Assembly (NCBI RefSeq): GCF_041296385.1 | Contig: NC_091023.1 | Span: forward strand, 7,068,924 to 7,132,923 | Length of the DNA stretch: 64,000 bases | Source of the DNA: Aphelocoma coerulescens | Taxonomy: Eukaryota; Chordata; Aves; Passeriformes; Corvidae | Direction of reading: 5' to 3' | Notes under the pieces: model-generated | Database searches by the model: none | What the model saw: the letters and a program-made list of their open reading frames with translations, nothing else | Told to the model about the DNA's origin: nothing | Shown here: one piece after another, positions 14,301 through 25,883 of the stretch | Layout of the letters: each line of letters opens with the position of its first letter | How positions within the stretch are numbered: position 1 is the stretch's first letter | Made by a program: the position numbers and the translations under genes

Positions 14301-15939
14301 ACCACCAAATAACCCAGGTAAAAGATGAATAGGTTTTCTTTTTGTTTCCAAAATGCCAGCTCCACCCGCCACCCCCAAGAGCTGGCAGAGACAAAGAACC
14401 ATACAAGCACAGCTTGTAGCATCTCCTGCCAGGGAAGAAAGTCCCTGCCTTCCTATGCACAGCAAGGCTTTTCCAAGCTTTCAGAGACGTTTGACAGAAT
14501 CAAGGAGGGAATCCTTGCCAGGCAGTTGGATGTGGGGAAGCCATACCCTCATTTTACAGATTGGCCAAGGTATTCCTTGCACTGAAAACTGAATTTGGGT
14601 GAAGTTAAGGAGGTCATGTGGATTTATTGTGGGAGAACTCCCTGGACAGAAAAGTGCAGGTGTCTGAAAATTGGCCACAAGGACAGAAGCACAACTGACT
14701 GCCGTGGTGTCATGGTGCTGCCTGTAAAGCACATATCCTACAGTCCAATAATGTATCCAATCTAATTCCTTGTGTTGTTTGATTGTTCTGAAGGACGTAG
14801 TGAATCTGTATCCTCTTGTGTCCAACACCATGGCAGCAGATTGCTCTCTCTCACTTGATACATCTGCTTATCTCCAGCTTCTCATAGCAGAAGTTATGCA
14901 TGTGGATCAAATGCACTTTATAACAGGTGATTCATCATTCTCCCTCCATCTATGAATTCCAAAATTCATGTTCTGTTACCATGCTATATCTCTGGATTAG
15001 AACAAAACCCAGGCTTGGAAGTTGGAATACCATTTATACCTTTATTTGTTCTAAATATGCTTCCTTATATTAATTTTTAGAACACCCCAAAACCTCATGC
15101 TCTCTTCTTACCTTCTGTATGAAGTTACTGTGCAGTTGATTAATTTAGCTTTATCATGTTGTCCAAGAGTTCCTTGGCCTACTTAAACATGTCCACTTGG
15201 AAAGTGCCCTTGAATTCCGCAGACAGCGTGTGATGTATGAGACAGAGTACAATCAAAAAAACTTTCAGAGCAAAAGTAGAGAGGATTTATGACTCCAACT
15301 TCCTCATGCAGGAGCGCATGATTGGTGCATTTGGACTGTTGTAAGTTACTTGTATTGCAGTGAGACCTGGAAATCTCAGGAGATTCTGTATTCAGGGCCA
15401 GCTCTTTCACTGGGTGCATCAGGAAGGTGAGCAGAGAGCTGAAGTTCCTCCAGTTCTCAGTAAATGAATGGCCAAGGTGGCATTTTGGGTGCATGGCTTT
15501 TTAGAGAGGGTCTGTATTGACTGGGGAAAATACAAATGAAAATGTAAGGCCTGAAAACTGTCCCAGTGGAAGTTGTCCAGAAAATTTGGAGGAAAACAAA
15601 TAATGTGGAAGAAATAGAGTAGGTAGAAAATTGTGATTTTAAATATATTATTTATTTGTTTGGGCTGTAAGTAGGAAAATTGGCAAAGTTCATATGTTTT
15701 GCCCATAGCTTGATATAATACAGAGAGGCTTCAACTGTAAAATGAAAATCCATGTTCAGTTTTATATGCCACCTCCTCTCAAACTGGATATTTTGTGTTC
15801 CAGTTTCTAGTTCAAGCCTATTTCTAATACATTTTGCTGATAAAACACAGAGGTTGTAGTGGTTGAAGTGATTACGCATCAGGTCGCATTTTGGTTAATT
15901 CCTACCTAAAATAGTCTTTTCCTTTATCCATTCCCCCTG

Positions 15940-15940
<1 letters not shown>
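5359..15940. other. Noncoding DNA, no gene seen
   Basis: No convincing exon, RNA gene or mobile element was found over about 10.6 kb. Minor content includes an ACTTT/ACTC short repeat near 8038-8065, an A run at 10432-10445, and AT-rich stretches with TTAATTAA-like motifs near 10981 and 14110-14150. Frames longer than 80 codons (for example near 11.7, 13.3, 14.3-14.8 and 15.2-15.9 kb) overlap others on both strands and lack splice context. Confidence 0.65.
8038..8065 (+). repeat. Short ACTTT/ACTC tandem repeat
   Basis: The sequence reads as alternating ACTTT and ACTC units, six units in 28 bases. It is a minor simple repeat with no evident function. Confidence 0.7.

Positions 15941-15976
<36 letters not shown>
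15941..15976 (+). repeat. Poly(C) homopolymer, 36 bases
   Basis: Thirty-six uninterrupted C follow the pyrimidine-rich sequence TTCCCCCTGA. Poly(C)/poly(G) runs this long are rare in vertebrate DNA, are prone to slippage, can form i-motif or G-quadruplex structures, and are hard to size by sequencing. The exact length is therefore uncertain. Confidence 0.95.
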
Positions 15977-17149
15977 AGATTTAATTAGAGAATCTTAAAG
16001 CTAAAACATTCTGGGCTGCTGAAACATTTGATTAATTTTGTGTGGTCGCAGTTCTGTAATGAAACCCTGAAAGCAGTCAAGAAGCTTTACACAGCTCCAG
16101 TGAACATAGCTGTGAATTGTGACTGTGCTAACGCTCCATGGAAATAAGTGCAGCATCCAGTCTCAGTGGAAGGTTTCCAGCTGATTGGTTTTCCAGTCAC
16201 AACTTCTTCCTCCTTGTGCTACACAGGCTGGGATTCCTGTGAAGGTGCTGGGCTCAGTTTTGGAGAAGGGCAAATATTTACAGTATCCAGACAGCTTTCT
16301 AGTCAGCCCTAAAGATGGGTGACCATGGCACAGGGCTTCGAGAGAAGATTTAAGTGAAGAAGAAAATACAAATGAATCTGACTAACTCAGATGGGAGTAA
16401 ATGTTGAAATTTGCAGACAAATAGACAGCTTTGGAAAACATCATATTAAATTATGGAGAAGGTTTATCTTGAAGAAACCCCAAGACACCATCTAGTTTAT
16501 ACTTTTTCAAAAGGCCAGATAACTTCTACCAAGCTTTTCCTGATAAATGTTCCTGTAATATGTTCTCCAAAAGCCTTCAGTGCTAAAGCAATGTATCACA
16601 GTTCTCCACTGTCCTCACCACACAAGTTTTCTTAGTGCCTTGCCCAAATCTTTCTTGCTGAATGCTGAGGCCATTATTTTTTGTTTTGCCCCCAGAGGAT
16701 AAACAATTTATTAACTCCTTCTCTATCCCTTTGTATCATGTACATACAGGTTTAGACTCAGAACCACAGGAATGAGTGTTTTCGAAGAACACACAATCCC
16801 GTTTCAGTCCTTAGGAATTTCAATAGACTTATGATTCTGTGACATTGTACTGGCTCTTTGGTCATTGTCATTGTTCTCCTACAGACAGTCTGTGGTGGGT
16901 GTGAACCTTCAATGCAGTGCTCAGATGATCCATTCCAACAGAGCCACTGCCAGGCTGGACAGAGGAATGTCCTCTGTATCTCACGTGACACTTTGTTAGT
17001 TTGGTTTTGAGCAGTGATATACAGGTGATTTCAGTTGGGCATCTACCAAATTCTGATATCCTTATCTGGAAATTGGTGCTTACATTTTTCCTCCATCGTG
17101 TTTTGAGGGGATTTTTCTTGTATCTTTGTTGTTGTTGGGGTTTTTTGTT
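15977..17149. other. Noncoding DNA between the C run and the CR1 remnant
   Basis: No gene is seen. The pyrimidine-rich part around 16640-16760 might be diverged repeat sequence, but I could not match it to a family. Confidence 0.55.
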
Positions 17150-17275
17150 GGTTTTGGAGTGAATTAGTCCTAACTGCAGTGCTTTGCATTTATCCTTACT
17201 GAGTTGCACCTGTATATTTCAGACCTTTTCTTCAGTTTCTCAAGATAATTCCCAGAGGACTAATAGCTTTTTCTG
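17150..17275 (-). mobile_element. Ancient CR1-group LINE remnant (end of reverse-transcriptase domain)
   Basis: Read on the - strand, one frame gives SKDKCKALQLG. It corresponds to the CR1 reverse-transcriptase motif whose usual form is roughly F-N-x-D-K-C-K-V-L-H-L-G. Just upstream, in a frame shifted by one base, is YLEKLKKRSEIY, matching the usual D-L-D-K-L-E-K-W-S-E segment. The + strand text around 17180-17250 ('gcagtgctttgcattt', 'ttcagacc', 'cagtttctcaagataa') is the familiar reverse complement of this region. Stops and the frameshift show it is long dead. It is older than the two CR1 3' ends elsewhere in the window, since only the coding motif and not the 3' end is recognisable. Confidence 0.8.
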
Positions 17276-19910
17276 TCACCACATTCTTCTTCTATTTAAT
17301 TAATTAACAGCCTTTGAATTTTCTTCCTAAAATTTGTTTTTCATGGTTATTTACATGGAAAACCAGAAGTAGTCTGCTAAAAATATATGTGCATGCATTT
17401 GCACATGCTGTTTCATTTAAAATACTGCCTTGTGTCTGGCAATATTTAGTATGAATGGGAATGTTCAGAAAAATATGTAGGAGCAGATGGAAAACCAGTT
17501 TGGAAAACTCTGAGGGGAAGAGGAAGCCAGTAGAGGCTTTGAGTTTGCTAATCGCCCATAGGGAGCAGCCTGGAGGAAGTGTTGCGGTAGCTGTAAAAGC
17601 CAAGAAACTCAGGGAGCTCACTCAGAGCTCACCTGCTCTTTGGCAGGTGCCAAAAGGCACAAAAGGAAAAGATTGATAAGAAACAGCAGTTTATTTGCTC
17701 TTGGCACAATGGAATGATATCACATTTCCATAAAATATATCCACCTTTATTACCGAGTTATTGCTCCGAAACGTTCTTGCTGTGTAAGGCAAGATATTCT
17801 GAGAGGAGTGAGAGGTCTCTCTCTCTCCAGAAGCACATTGTGCTGCCTTCCACTTGCTAAGTTGTTAACATTTGTGAGGCAAAGGTAACAGCAGTGATTG
17901 TTTCTGAAGGATAATTCTCAAAGAGAATCCTCCTCAGCGTAATACTGGTGGTGTGCACTGGGAGGGAACTCCTGCTCTGCTCACATGTTATGCCTGGCAT
18001 TTGACTGTTCCTGTTCCAAAATAGGAATGCCAAATAAAGTTGGATTCCAAAATGCTTCAACTCCCCTGAGCAAAGCAGTATTTACAAGGACAGAAATAGA
18101 TTTAGCATCATATCAGCAGCCCTTTAACGCATGTTTTAAATACTAGGCACTCCTCTGGGAGAAGGAGTAGGGAGAGTTGTGGTTGTGTATAAATAAAACA
18201 CTTAAGCTGTAAATAACAGAGGAGATCAGAGGTGGAAAATCAGGCCTTTTGGAGGTCTCATGATTAGACCTTAAAAATTCCTTGAAAGTGTGATTTTAAA
18301 AAGCAGATTTTTCATTCTCCTTTTAATTTCAATAATTTTAAGAAGGAATGCTTAATTGAGATCAGGTTGCCAGTGGTACAGTTATGCTCTTTAATTATCT
18401 ACTGTCGCTTCTAGATGACCTCGAAATTTATTGATGTACAATTACCAGTCCCTGGTGTTTCCATCTTTTAAATTTTTACAGCACCAGGAATTTTTTTCTC
18501 CTCCAGACAGATCCACCTGGCATCTCCTCCATGACCACAAATCAATTAAATGGTCTTGCCAGGATTGCAAAATTTTACAGATTGAAATCCAGCAGTTGTC
18601 ATTTACTGCAGGCTCTGGAGAAAGCTTTGTAAAATGTGATAGAGTAGGAAACAACCCCCTTTTGGGAGTCAGGCCAGCCTGCATGAGAAACTGAGAGCTG
18701 GAAAATCATCCCTGAGAATGAGGATAATTGAGGAAAGGAACCTGGGTATGTGGTGCATGTGTCTATGGACAAGAGAGGTGGAAGAATTTCAACTGACCAG
18801 CTCTAGAAATCACAGAAAAAGGACTTCAGAAAATATTTTAGATATTTAAAAGTTTTTCACTTTTGTTTGAAACTATTTTGAAACTTGAAAATGTTTTTTA
18901 TTATCTGGTGCAAGGGGAAAGCTCCAAAACACTGAAGGCAATGCTGCCATTCTTGTTTTAAGGAGAGAGCACTTGCAATCTGGAAGGCTCCCGTTGTCTG
19001 TCTGAGGGAGAGCAAGGGCCAAAACCTCAGAGTCTGGGGCCACAGGGAGTGTCTTCACCCAGAAATTATGGATTTCCTTTGCCTTGGGAGCTTTCTCATT
19101 CTGTATAAATCTAAGGTTAAGTTGGTCATTCAGGGGTCACAAAACAGCTTCTCTGCAGGTTCGAATTTAATCATGAACCTCAGAAGCCTTTTCTGATAAA
19201 ATGTTCATGAAAACTTAGTAAGAAAATATCTGTTTTCAACAAAATACTATTCCTTTATATAATCCCTAACCATTTTTATTCATCTACTACTGAAACAGAA
19301 CTTTCATCCTTTGTGCTATCAAAAAACTTCATCCTCTAATCCAAAGCATTTATGCAAAGATTTCCCAGAAGCAAGCAAAGAACACCAAAACTCATCAAAA
19401 GAGAGATGCCAGAGTTTCTTGAAACACATAAAATATCTGTGACTAGGGAATTTTTGTAAAATAATTTTAATAACTGTAGTCTTTTCAGAAATCAGGCTTT
19501 ATAAAATTCAGAAGGGTAATGCTCTTTTACGTGGATTTGAAAGGAACTCACTGGAGCAAATACAAGAAGTGTTACTGATTCTATTTTCTTCTTTCAATAA
19601 CTGTAAGCCCCAAATTTCCAGTGATATGGGCTCCCTCCTTCATTGCAGCGGTTGATCCTGTTCTCTTTTCATAGGAATTGCTAATGCAGATGTCATGTTT
19701 TGAAATACAGCCTGCCTTCCTTGCCCAAGGAGATGCCATCTAAGAGGGAATTACCAAGGTTAGGGACTAACATAGGTTCCTGACAAGCAGTTGCTAGAAG
19801 AGGAGGGAACAGAAACTTCTCAAGTGACAAATACTAAAATGGGTGAAACAAATGCTTTCAGAGTAGGGTTGGATGGGAATGTTCTTGTGTGGAAGAATCA
19901 GGTGACAGAA
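17276..19910. other. Noncoding DNA
   Basis: No supported gene or repeat was found. There is a TTTAATTAATTAAC motif near 17296, and short open frames only. Confidence 0.6.
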
Positions 19911-19933
19911 ATATACATACATATATATATATA

Positions 19934-19979
<46 letters not shown>

Positions 19980-20013
19980 TACACACACATACACACACAT
20001 ATACACACACACA
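19911..20013 (+). repeat. Compound TA/TG/CA microsatellite with a central palindrome
   Basis: A dinucleotide array runs (AT)n, (GT)6, (AT)12, then CA-rich units with interspersed AT. Because the GT block lies on one side of the AT block and the CA block on the other, positions 19938-19979 form a perfect 42-bp palindrome centred at 19958/19959. Open frames read through it on both strands (repeating ICVYIYIY-type peptides) and are artefacts of the repeat. Confidence 0.95.
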
Positions 20014-21816
20014 TCTTTGGAGATAGTGCTGGGAACAGAGCCTTGTAGGATTTTGACAATTAAAGCAGAAAGTGTGCCTGGAAGCAGTAACCACATCCAA
20101 GTTGCTCATTCCCCGAAGGGAAATTTGCTAACTCTGGCAGCAGCAGAGCTGCCTGAGCAGAGGCTTTGCATCCTTTCATTCTTCTGCTCTCAGATCTCCC
20201 TGACCCTCGGGGATGATGCAAAGCGTGTGCACTTGGTTTAGTCTTCCTCAAAATTCCCTTCTCCCCTGACAGTTTCCTATAAGTTTCTGGTGGCATCCAG
20301 CAGCGATCGCTGTTTTGATATGCTGATAGTGCTTCACTCTGCCTGTGAGAGAGCTCTGAATAATTTCTGCCTGTTAACTTTTGTGTACTCCCACAGTAAT
20401 AAGCACTTTTTAATGGAGTCAGCTAGTAAACCTGTAAAATTCCTTGTATAGCATTTTAGGACTGCTTCATCTGGACCTTCAGAAGGTTAAAAACTCTAGT
20501 TATAGTTTACAGTATGGGGAACAGCAACTGTCTGAAGTCTAGAAAGCCTGGCTTTAGCATATGGAAATAATTAAAAGCAACATTTAAAGCATCTTTTTTA
20601 AGCAGAGATTTTGTACTGAGAGCACTCTCTAATACTGACAAGGACAGCTGGCACAATCTAGCTAAAGCCCATTCTTCCTTTATACCCAAGAATAAGAGAT
20701 GAATTGTCCTTATTTAGATAAATGTTGCAGAGTTGTCTGTTCATTTTATATAGAAACTTGTTTTGTCATTTGGATTACATTTTCCTTGGGCCTTTGCTAA
20801 TTTTTCTGAAGTTAGCATGCGCAGCTGTGCACGTGCAGGACAACTTCTGGCAAAACCAGGTCTTCTCAAAAATTATTTTTACATTGTTGTTTAATGCTTG
20901 CAATATTAGGGCTTATATGCACCACAGAGCTGACTTATCAGCTTTATTTAAAAAAAAGAAAAAAAAGAAGGGGTTGAAGGGTGTTTTTTCAGCTGTTTTT
21001 TTTCTTGTTTGGTTTGATGGGGTTTTTTTTGTGGGGTTTTTTTTTTGTGTTTTTTGCTTGTTTGTTTGGGTTTTTTTGTTTTGTATTTGTTTTGGTTTTT
21101 ATGCTGGGATTACTGCTTCTAGTCCAATTTGAATCCTGACATTGGAAATAAAACTAAACTCTTGTAATATTTATGGTGTTACAGAATAATGAAAGCACAA
21201 TTCACTACCAGGCAGCAACGTGGGGATATCTGGCAATAGTCAGGTCTGGTAATGCGGCCTTTTTATGTGACGTTGGTGAGACAAGGGTTACTTTTGGCTA
21301 CTTGGCTAGAAGCTTCCAGTTGCACTCACTGAATTTTCATGGTTACCCCTTGCTGTTCAACACCAACTTTGGAAGCCTGCCTTATTTCTGAAAAACAGCC
21401 CCAAATTTCTTACAAGAAATAAGCGTCAGATTTTAAACATTTGTGATACAAAGAGACAGAGCCTCCTATTTGTAGATAAATCCTTTGCTATTTCAAAGAG
21501 CCTGGCCCCAGGTCTGCCTGAAGAATGCATCAGAAAATCCCAGCCAGGACTTTTTCCTCCCAATTGCTTTGCAAAAGACAGTCCTGTGTAGTCACAGTGC
21601 ATCTGAGGAGTAGCCCAGTGCTGTCTGAGTGCAGAGTACACAGTCACATTCTGCAGCTCGTAAGCAGAAACCTGTCTGTGCCCAGAGCAGCTCACCGGAG
21701 AGCCTTTCTTTGGAATCATAAAACACAGGAGAAAGCCGAGCCATTTAAAACCCAAATATTTGGCACCTCCAGTCTCACTGCTGCTCCTCCACAGCCATGC
21801 TGGCTTTTAGCTTCCT
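20014..21816. other. Noncoding DNA with a T/G-rich tract
   Basis: No gene is seen. The main feature is the low-complexity T/G tract listed at 20970-21100. Confidence 0.6.
20970..21100 (+). repeat. T/G-rich low-complexity tract
   Basis: About 130 bases consist almost entirely of T runs separated by G, GG, GGG or GGGG blocks, preceded by an A-rich stretch at 20950-20970. The 136-codon open frame that crosses it encodes F/V/G/L/W-rich low-complexity peptide and is not a gene. Confidence 0.85.
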
Positions 21817-21880
21817 CTTTTTATTAAACTATTAAATTGGGAGTTTTTATTACTCCCAATTTAGCACTTCTAATAAAAAG
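21817..21880. repeat. Two-tier perfect inverted repeat (64-base hairpin)
   Basis: The outer arms are CTTTTTATTA (21817-21826) and TAATAAAAAG (21871-21880), 10 of 10 complementary. The inner arms are TAAATTGGGAGT (21833-21844) and ACTCCCAATTTA (21852-21863), 12 of 12 complementary. They are separated by a 6/7-base internal loop, with a 7-base apical loop (21845-21851). No known miRNA or transposon end is recognised. It might be a remnant of a small palindromic transposon, a pre-miRNA-like hairpin, or chance. Confidence 0.85.
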
Positions 21881-24800
21881 TCACAGTTAAAAGCCTCTGT
21901 GGGTACTGAAACTTGCAGCTGTGATTTCTCTTGATGAAAATAAAGACAACCTCTGCTTTTAAAGCTTGTGTCTGTCAGCTGGTGGCTCCAAATCAGAGGG
22001 AGCTGGGTGGAATAGCAGCTGGGAAGGAATCGCAGCAGCAGGAAGGGGTGAGGAGAAAGGAGAGAAGGTGGCAGCAGAAAAGAAATATTAATTAGGTGTT
22101 CACAGTGCAGCTATAGGTGCAGTATGAAAATACCTCAAAGTCTAGAAATAGTCAAAAGCCACTCTCTGCTTTAATACAGGACTTGTTTAAACATGACATC
22201 AGTATTCAGTAATAGTGCCTGGAACCTGATTGGAGAGGCTAATTTTATGATTAAACGAAAGCTCTGTAGTGTGCAGTGGTCCTGACTAATGTCCATCCCA
22301 GAAAAATTGTGGCAGCAGGGTGAGGGAGCACATTACTACAAATCCTGCTAAGTGGCTCTTTGAGACTCTTACTGCCTGTAAAGGGCAATTTAACATCTTG
22401 ACCTGGGGATTCAACGCAACAATAAAAGAAATTTTAGTACAAAGGAAATTCTTTTCTATCCAGCTTCTTAAACTGACGTCATTATCTTTTACTGAAAAAA
22501 AGAAAAAAAAAAAGAGGAAGAAATATTTTAGAAGTACAAGAATATATTTTAAAACTGTGTTCCTGCTGGAAATAAATCTTTTCATTAAGAAAAAACCACT
22601 GAGATGAAAACTCTGATATATAATGATTTAAAGTTTTCTATCTTAAGGTAAAGATTTTTATGGTGCCTTATGTGGGAGGAGAATAGAACCATATTTTCAA
22701 TTACTATAGTTGAATTCAAAGTTACCTGAGTGGACTGCAGGAATCAGTCCTGGGATAAGAGGAATTTTGAAGGCATGAACGGTCTCTCCTGCAGGGCCTT
22801 GGAAATCTCCAGGAGTGCTGCTCTTCTCTGCTACCTCTGCTTTTCCCTCTGCTTAGGAAATGAGGCCACTTCCCAAGAGGGAGGCGGTATGGCTTGTAAC
22901 TTAGTTTGTGTTTTGTTCGAAAGCAAACCCCAGAACTGTAGACCTCTGAAATAAAAAGCATAAGAGCATAAATCTGCCCCCTCTTTCATTATCTATTTGA
23001 TGACCAGAGCTGTAGCAGCTGAACAGCTGCTCAGATATCTTATAGTTTACAAAGCTCTGCTGAAGGCTTGAGGGGGAAATATTCTTTCATTGAAGAAAAA
23101 ACTCCCTTTGATTTCTGCTGGAGCTGTATTTCAGGCTTACAATCTGATGGTGCACTCAGTTATGTCAGAAAACAGGTCAGCCCATCCAGACCCATTTTCA
23201 GAAACATTCCTCAGATTGCACCTTTCAGCAACGTGACTGGGTTAAATTTAGCTCCACTGATTTTGCTGAAATTTCCTTGAATATAACTGTGCTGGAATTG
23301 TATGATAAACTCTGGGTCTAAATTACCTTTGGTGCTGTCTGTCTGTCCTCAGCTCTCCCATCTCCTCGTCATATTCTGGGAGTAAGGTAGTGGTCTTTAC
23401 CCAACTGAAAGTCTACCTGAAGCCAAAGCCAGGATGTGCACACAGTGTTTGGGTGGCAGGATGCCCCTTAGGACAGCAGATCTTAAGGGATAACAGTTAC
23501 CAGTTTTTGGCAGTACTGAACATCTGGGGCAGCTCAGGAGTGACTCCCCTGGTCCCATCTCCCCTGCTCTTGGAGGCCACTGCTCCTGCCACACCTGGCT
23601 GTGGGAAAAAGTGGTGTCCCAGTTCCATCCTGGGCCTTAACACATCCCTTCTGGTCCATGCTGTGGGCCGAGGCATTTCTCAGCCTTGGGCAATGTTTCT
23701 GTTTCTCTCCGTGAGCCTCTGTCCGTTTCGAGTAACTCCTGCTCGCTGGTGCTCAGGAAGGAGGCGTATCAGCCAGAAAAAGGTGTTTTGCTACACTGCC
23801 ATTCCATCAGTTGCCCTGATGTAACCACACCCTCCCCAGTGTTTCAGAAGGGAGAGCGAGGTGTGTTACCATGGCTCAGGTACTCAGCAGTGTGGCTGGC
23901 TGGCGTGACAACAGTGACTCAGCTTCTGGGCAGTGGGGAAGGTACAATGGCCACGGGGGAGACCAGTGCAGAAGTGAACAAATATTTTGATATGACCCAG
24001 TGAGAAGTTAAACACAATTATTCTGATGCAGGGGAAAGAAGAGAGGAATATGCCTTTATGATTGCACTAATCAACCATACTGACTGTTTATATTTCTCCA
24101 GGGCTGGAAACGGGGCAGGGGACACACACAACTGACTCTCATAAATAATTAATATATACATATATATTTAAAATGTTTAATCAACTCAGTGAATTAAGGA
24201 GACCTGCAATGAACAGATGAAGTATTAGACTCTGTGGAGTGAGGACAAGCATTTAAATTAAGAAAACAGCATGATAAGATTGTGCAAGCTGAGTCCAAGA
24301 ACCCTTGATCTAGACATTTAATGGATGGAAGGGAAGACAAGCAGGAATATATAAAAAGATGCTATTAGTGCCCTGGGGTTGTCTGAGGAAAAAGGACTTT
24401 TCAGTGTGAGAAATTAATTTGAACATGTTTACTTTTTGTCCAGATATTTTATGAGCAACCCCATGGCAAAAGTACAGAAAGAATAGGAGATATAAAAATA
24501 AAAGTAGGGAAGGAAGGCACAATATTTTAGAGGCTCTTTTCCAGATTTTCTTTTTCATATTTTTGTACAGTGGAGCAGTCTGCCTTTTGTAAAGGGAGAT
24601 GAAAGCCATAGGAGAAGCATAACCTAATGAAAAGCATCTGGGCCTTGGGATAAAAGGAGGAAGTGTCTGCAATAGGATGACAAGTATATAGTTTTTCCTC
24701 CTGTCAGATCTAACATGAAATTGGAGAAACAAAACACAACCTGCACCAATCCACCTCTCTTTACATCAGGAGTGGTGGTCTGAGGCAGTGGGAGGGCACA

Positions 24801-25470
24801 CACATACTTATTGTTAAACTCAGGGGAACAGAAAAGCTGCTGTGGTACAACTGAAAGGAAATTTTCAATATGTGCATTGTTTAAGAATGAAAATGATCAA
24901 GTTTTTGATTGAAAACTAATTGAAATTCAATCAGAAAATGGTGGAAGGCATAAGCTTTTTCGTTTTTGTCTATCTTGAAACGTAAGTTTTGGATATTAAT
25001 GTAGATTTATAGGGCTGCTGCGTCAAAAACTTTTCTAAGCTTATATAAAAAGTAGCAAGGTCGCTGAGAGGTCATCTTCAAAAAGTTGGGACTTGATCTG
25101 TATCATTTTATTGACCCAGATGCACTATTTTAAGATGAAATTTTGAGAAAGTGTTAGTTTTTACTTTTTTATCTATTTGGGATTTCATGTGTAAGTGACA
25201 TAGGCACTGTCATTGTGGCTGAGCAGGTCCCTGCGCCCATGCTGTTGGTCTCTAGCAGCAGACAAATAATTCTTTTAGAAACTCTCCGAAATTCAGTGTT
25301 GGGAATAATTACGGCCATGTGTATTCTGATTCCCAGCAGAGAATTCATGTTTTGGAATATCACTTCACCTTTACCCAAGATTAAAGGAAAGTTTTTCATG
25401 ATCTGCTTTGTGATCTAATTGCCACCCTTCAGCACTGAGGTCATGCCAGCCTTGTCCTCCCCAACACTCA
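21881..25470. other. Noncoding DNA
   Basis: No gene is supported. The 144-codon + frame near 23390-23824 and the 140-codon - frame near 24310-24732 have unbiased composition, no splice context and no recognisable motif. Confidence 0.6.
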
Positions 25471-25735
25471 TTTTTGTGGGATTGTTTACCTTAACAAGGA
25501 AAGATGAGGAGAGGACTCTCCCTCCCTCCTGCTCCTGTGTGCCTGCATGAATGCAGGGCACTCTCTTCATCTTCACTCCTGTGGGATATGCCCAGCCCTT
25601 GCCCTGGAGGGATCTCTGCTGAGACAAGAGATTTCACAATCGCCCAGCAGGACTCCCTGAAGGGGCAGCCACTTCTTGGGTCATGGCGAGGAAAAGTGGA
25701 CCCACAATCCTTTGAGAGACACTATGCAGATCTTT

Positions 25736-25809
25736 CTGTAACCCATTGGTCTGTCCCAGACCCTCTGTAACCCATTGGTCCCCCACTGATCCCCTGTATC
25801 CCTATAAAA
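25736..25809 (+). promoter_or_regulatory. LTR promoter core: duplicated CCAAT box and TATA box
   Basis: A 16-base unit ending CCCATTGGTC is repeated exactly 29 bases apart, giving two inverted CCAAT motifs at about -70 and -40 relative to TATAAAA at 25803. The arrangement is typical of retroviral U3 promoters. Whether it is still active cannot be judged from sequence. Confidence 0.6.
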
Positions 25810-25877
25810 GGAAGCCCCCTGGCTCTGTGGGGAAGAGAGCTCGTCCCTGGCTTTCCCCTTCGCCAGAGGAGACCAAC

Positions 25878-25883
25878 AATAAA
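25878..25883 (+). terminator. LTR polyadenylation signal AATAAA
   Basis: AATAAA lies 75 bases after the LTR TATA box, as expected for an R region carrying its own polyadenylation signal. Confidence 0.6.

Noticed and set aside
15183..15879. Three overlapping - strand frames that might be one frameshifted gene
   Set aside because: The peptides have no consistent protein-like character and there are no splice sites or recognisable motifs. They were judged to be chance.
19791..20241. Open frames on both strands through the dinucleotide array
   Set aside because: They are produced by the TA/TG/CA repeat itself (repeating Y-I-C-V peptides).
23390..23824. 144-codon + strand open frame
   Set aside because: Composition is not protein-like and there is no homology cue. 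A frame of this length is expected by chance in 64 kb read in six frames.
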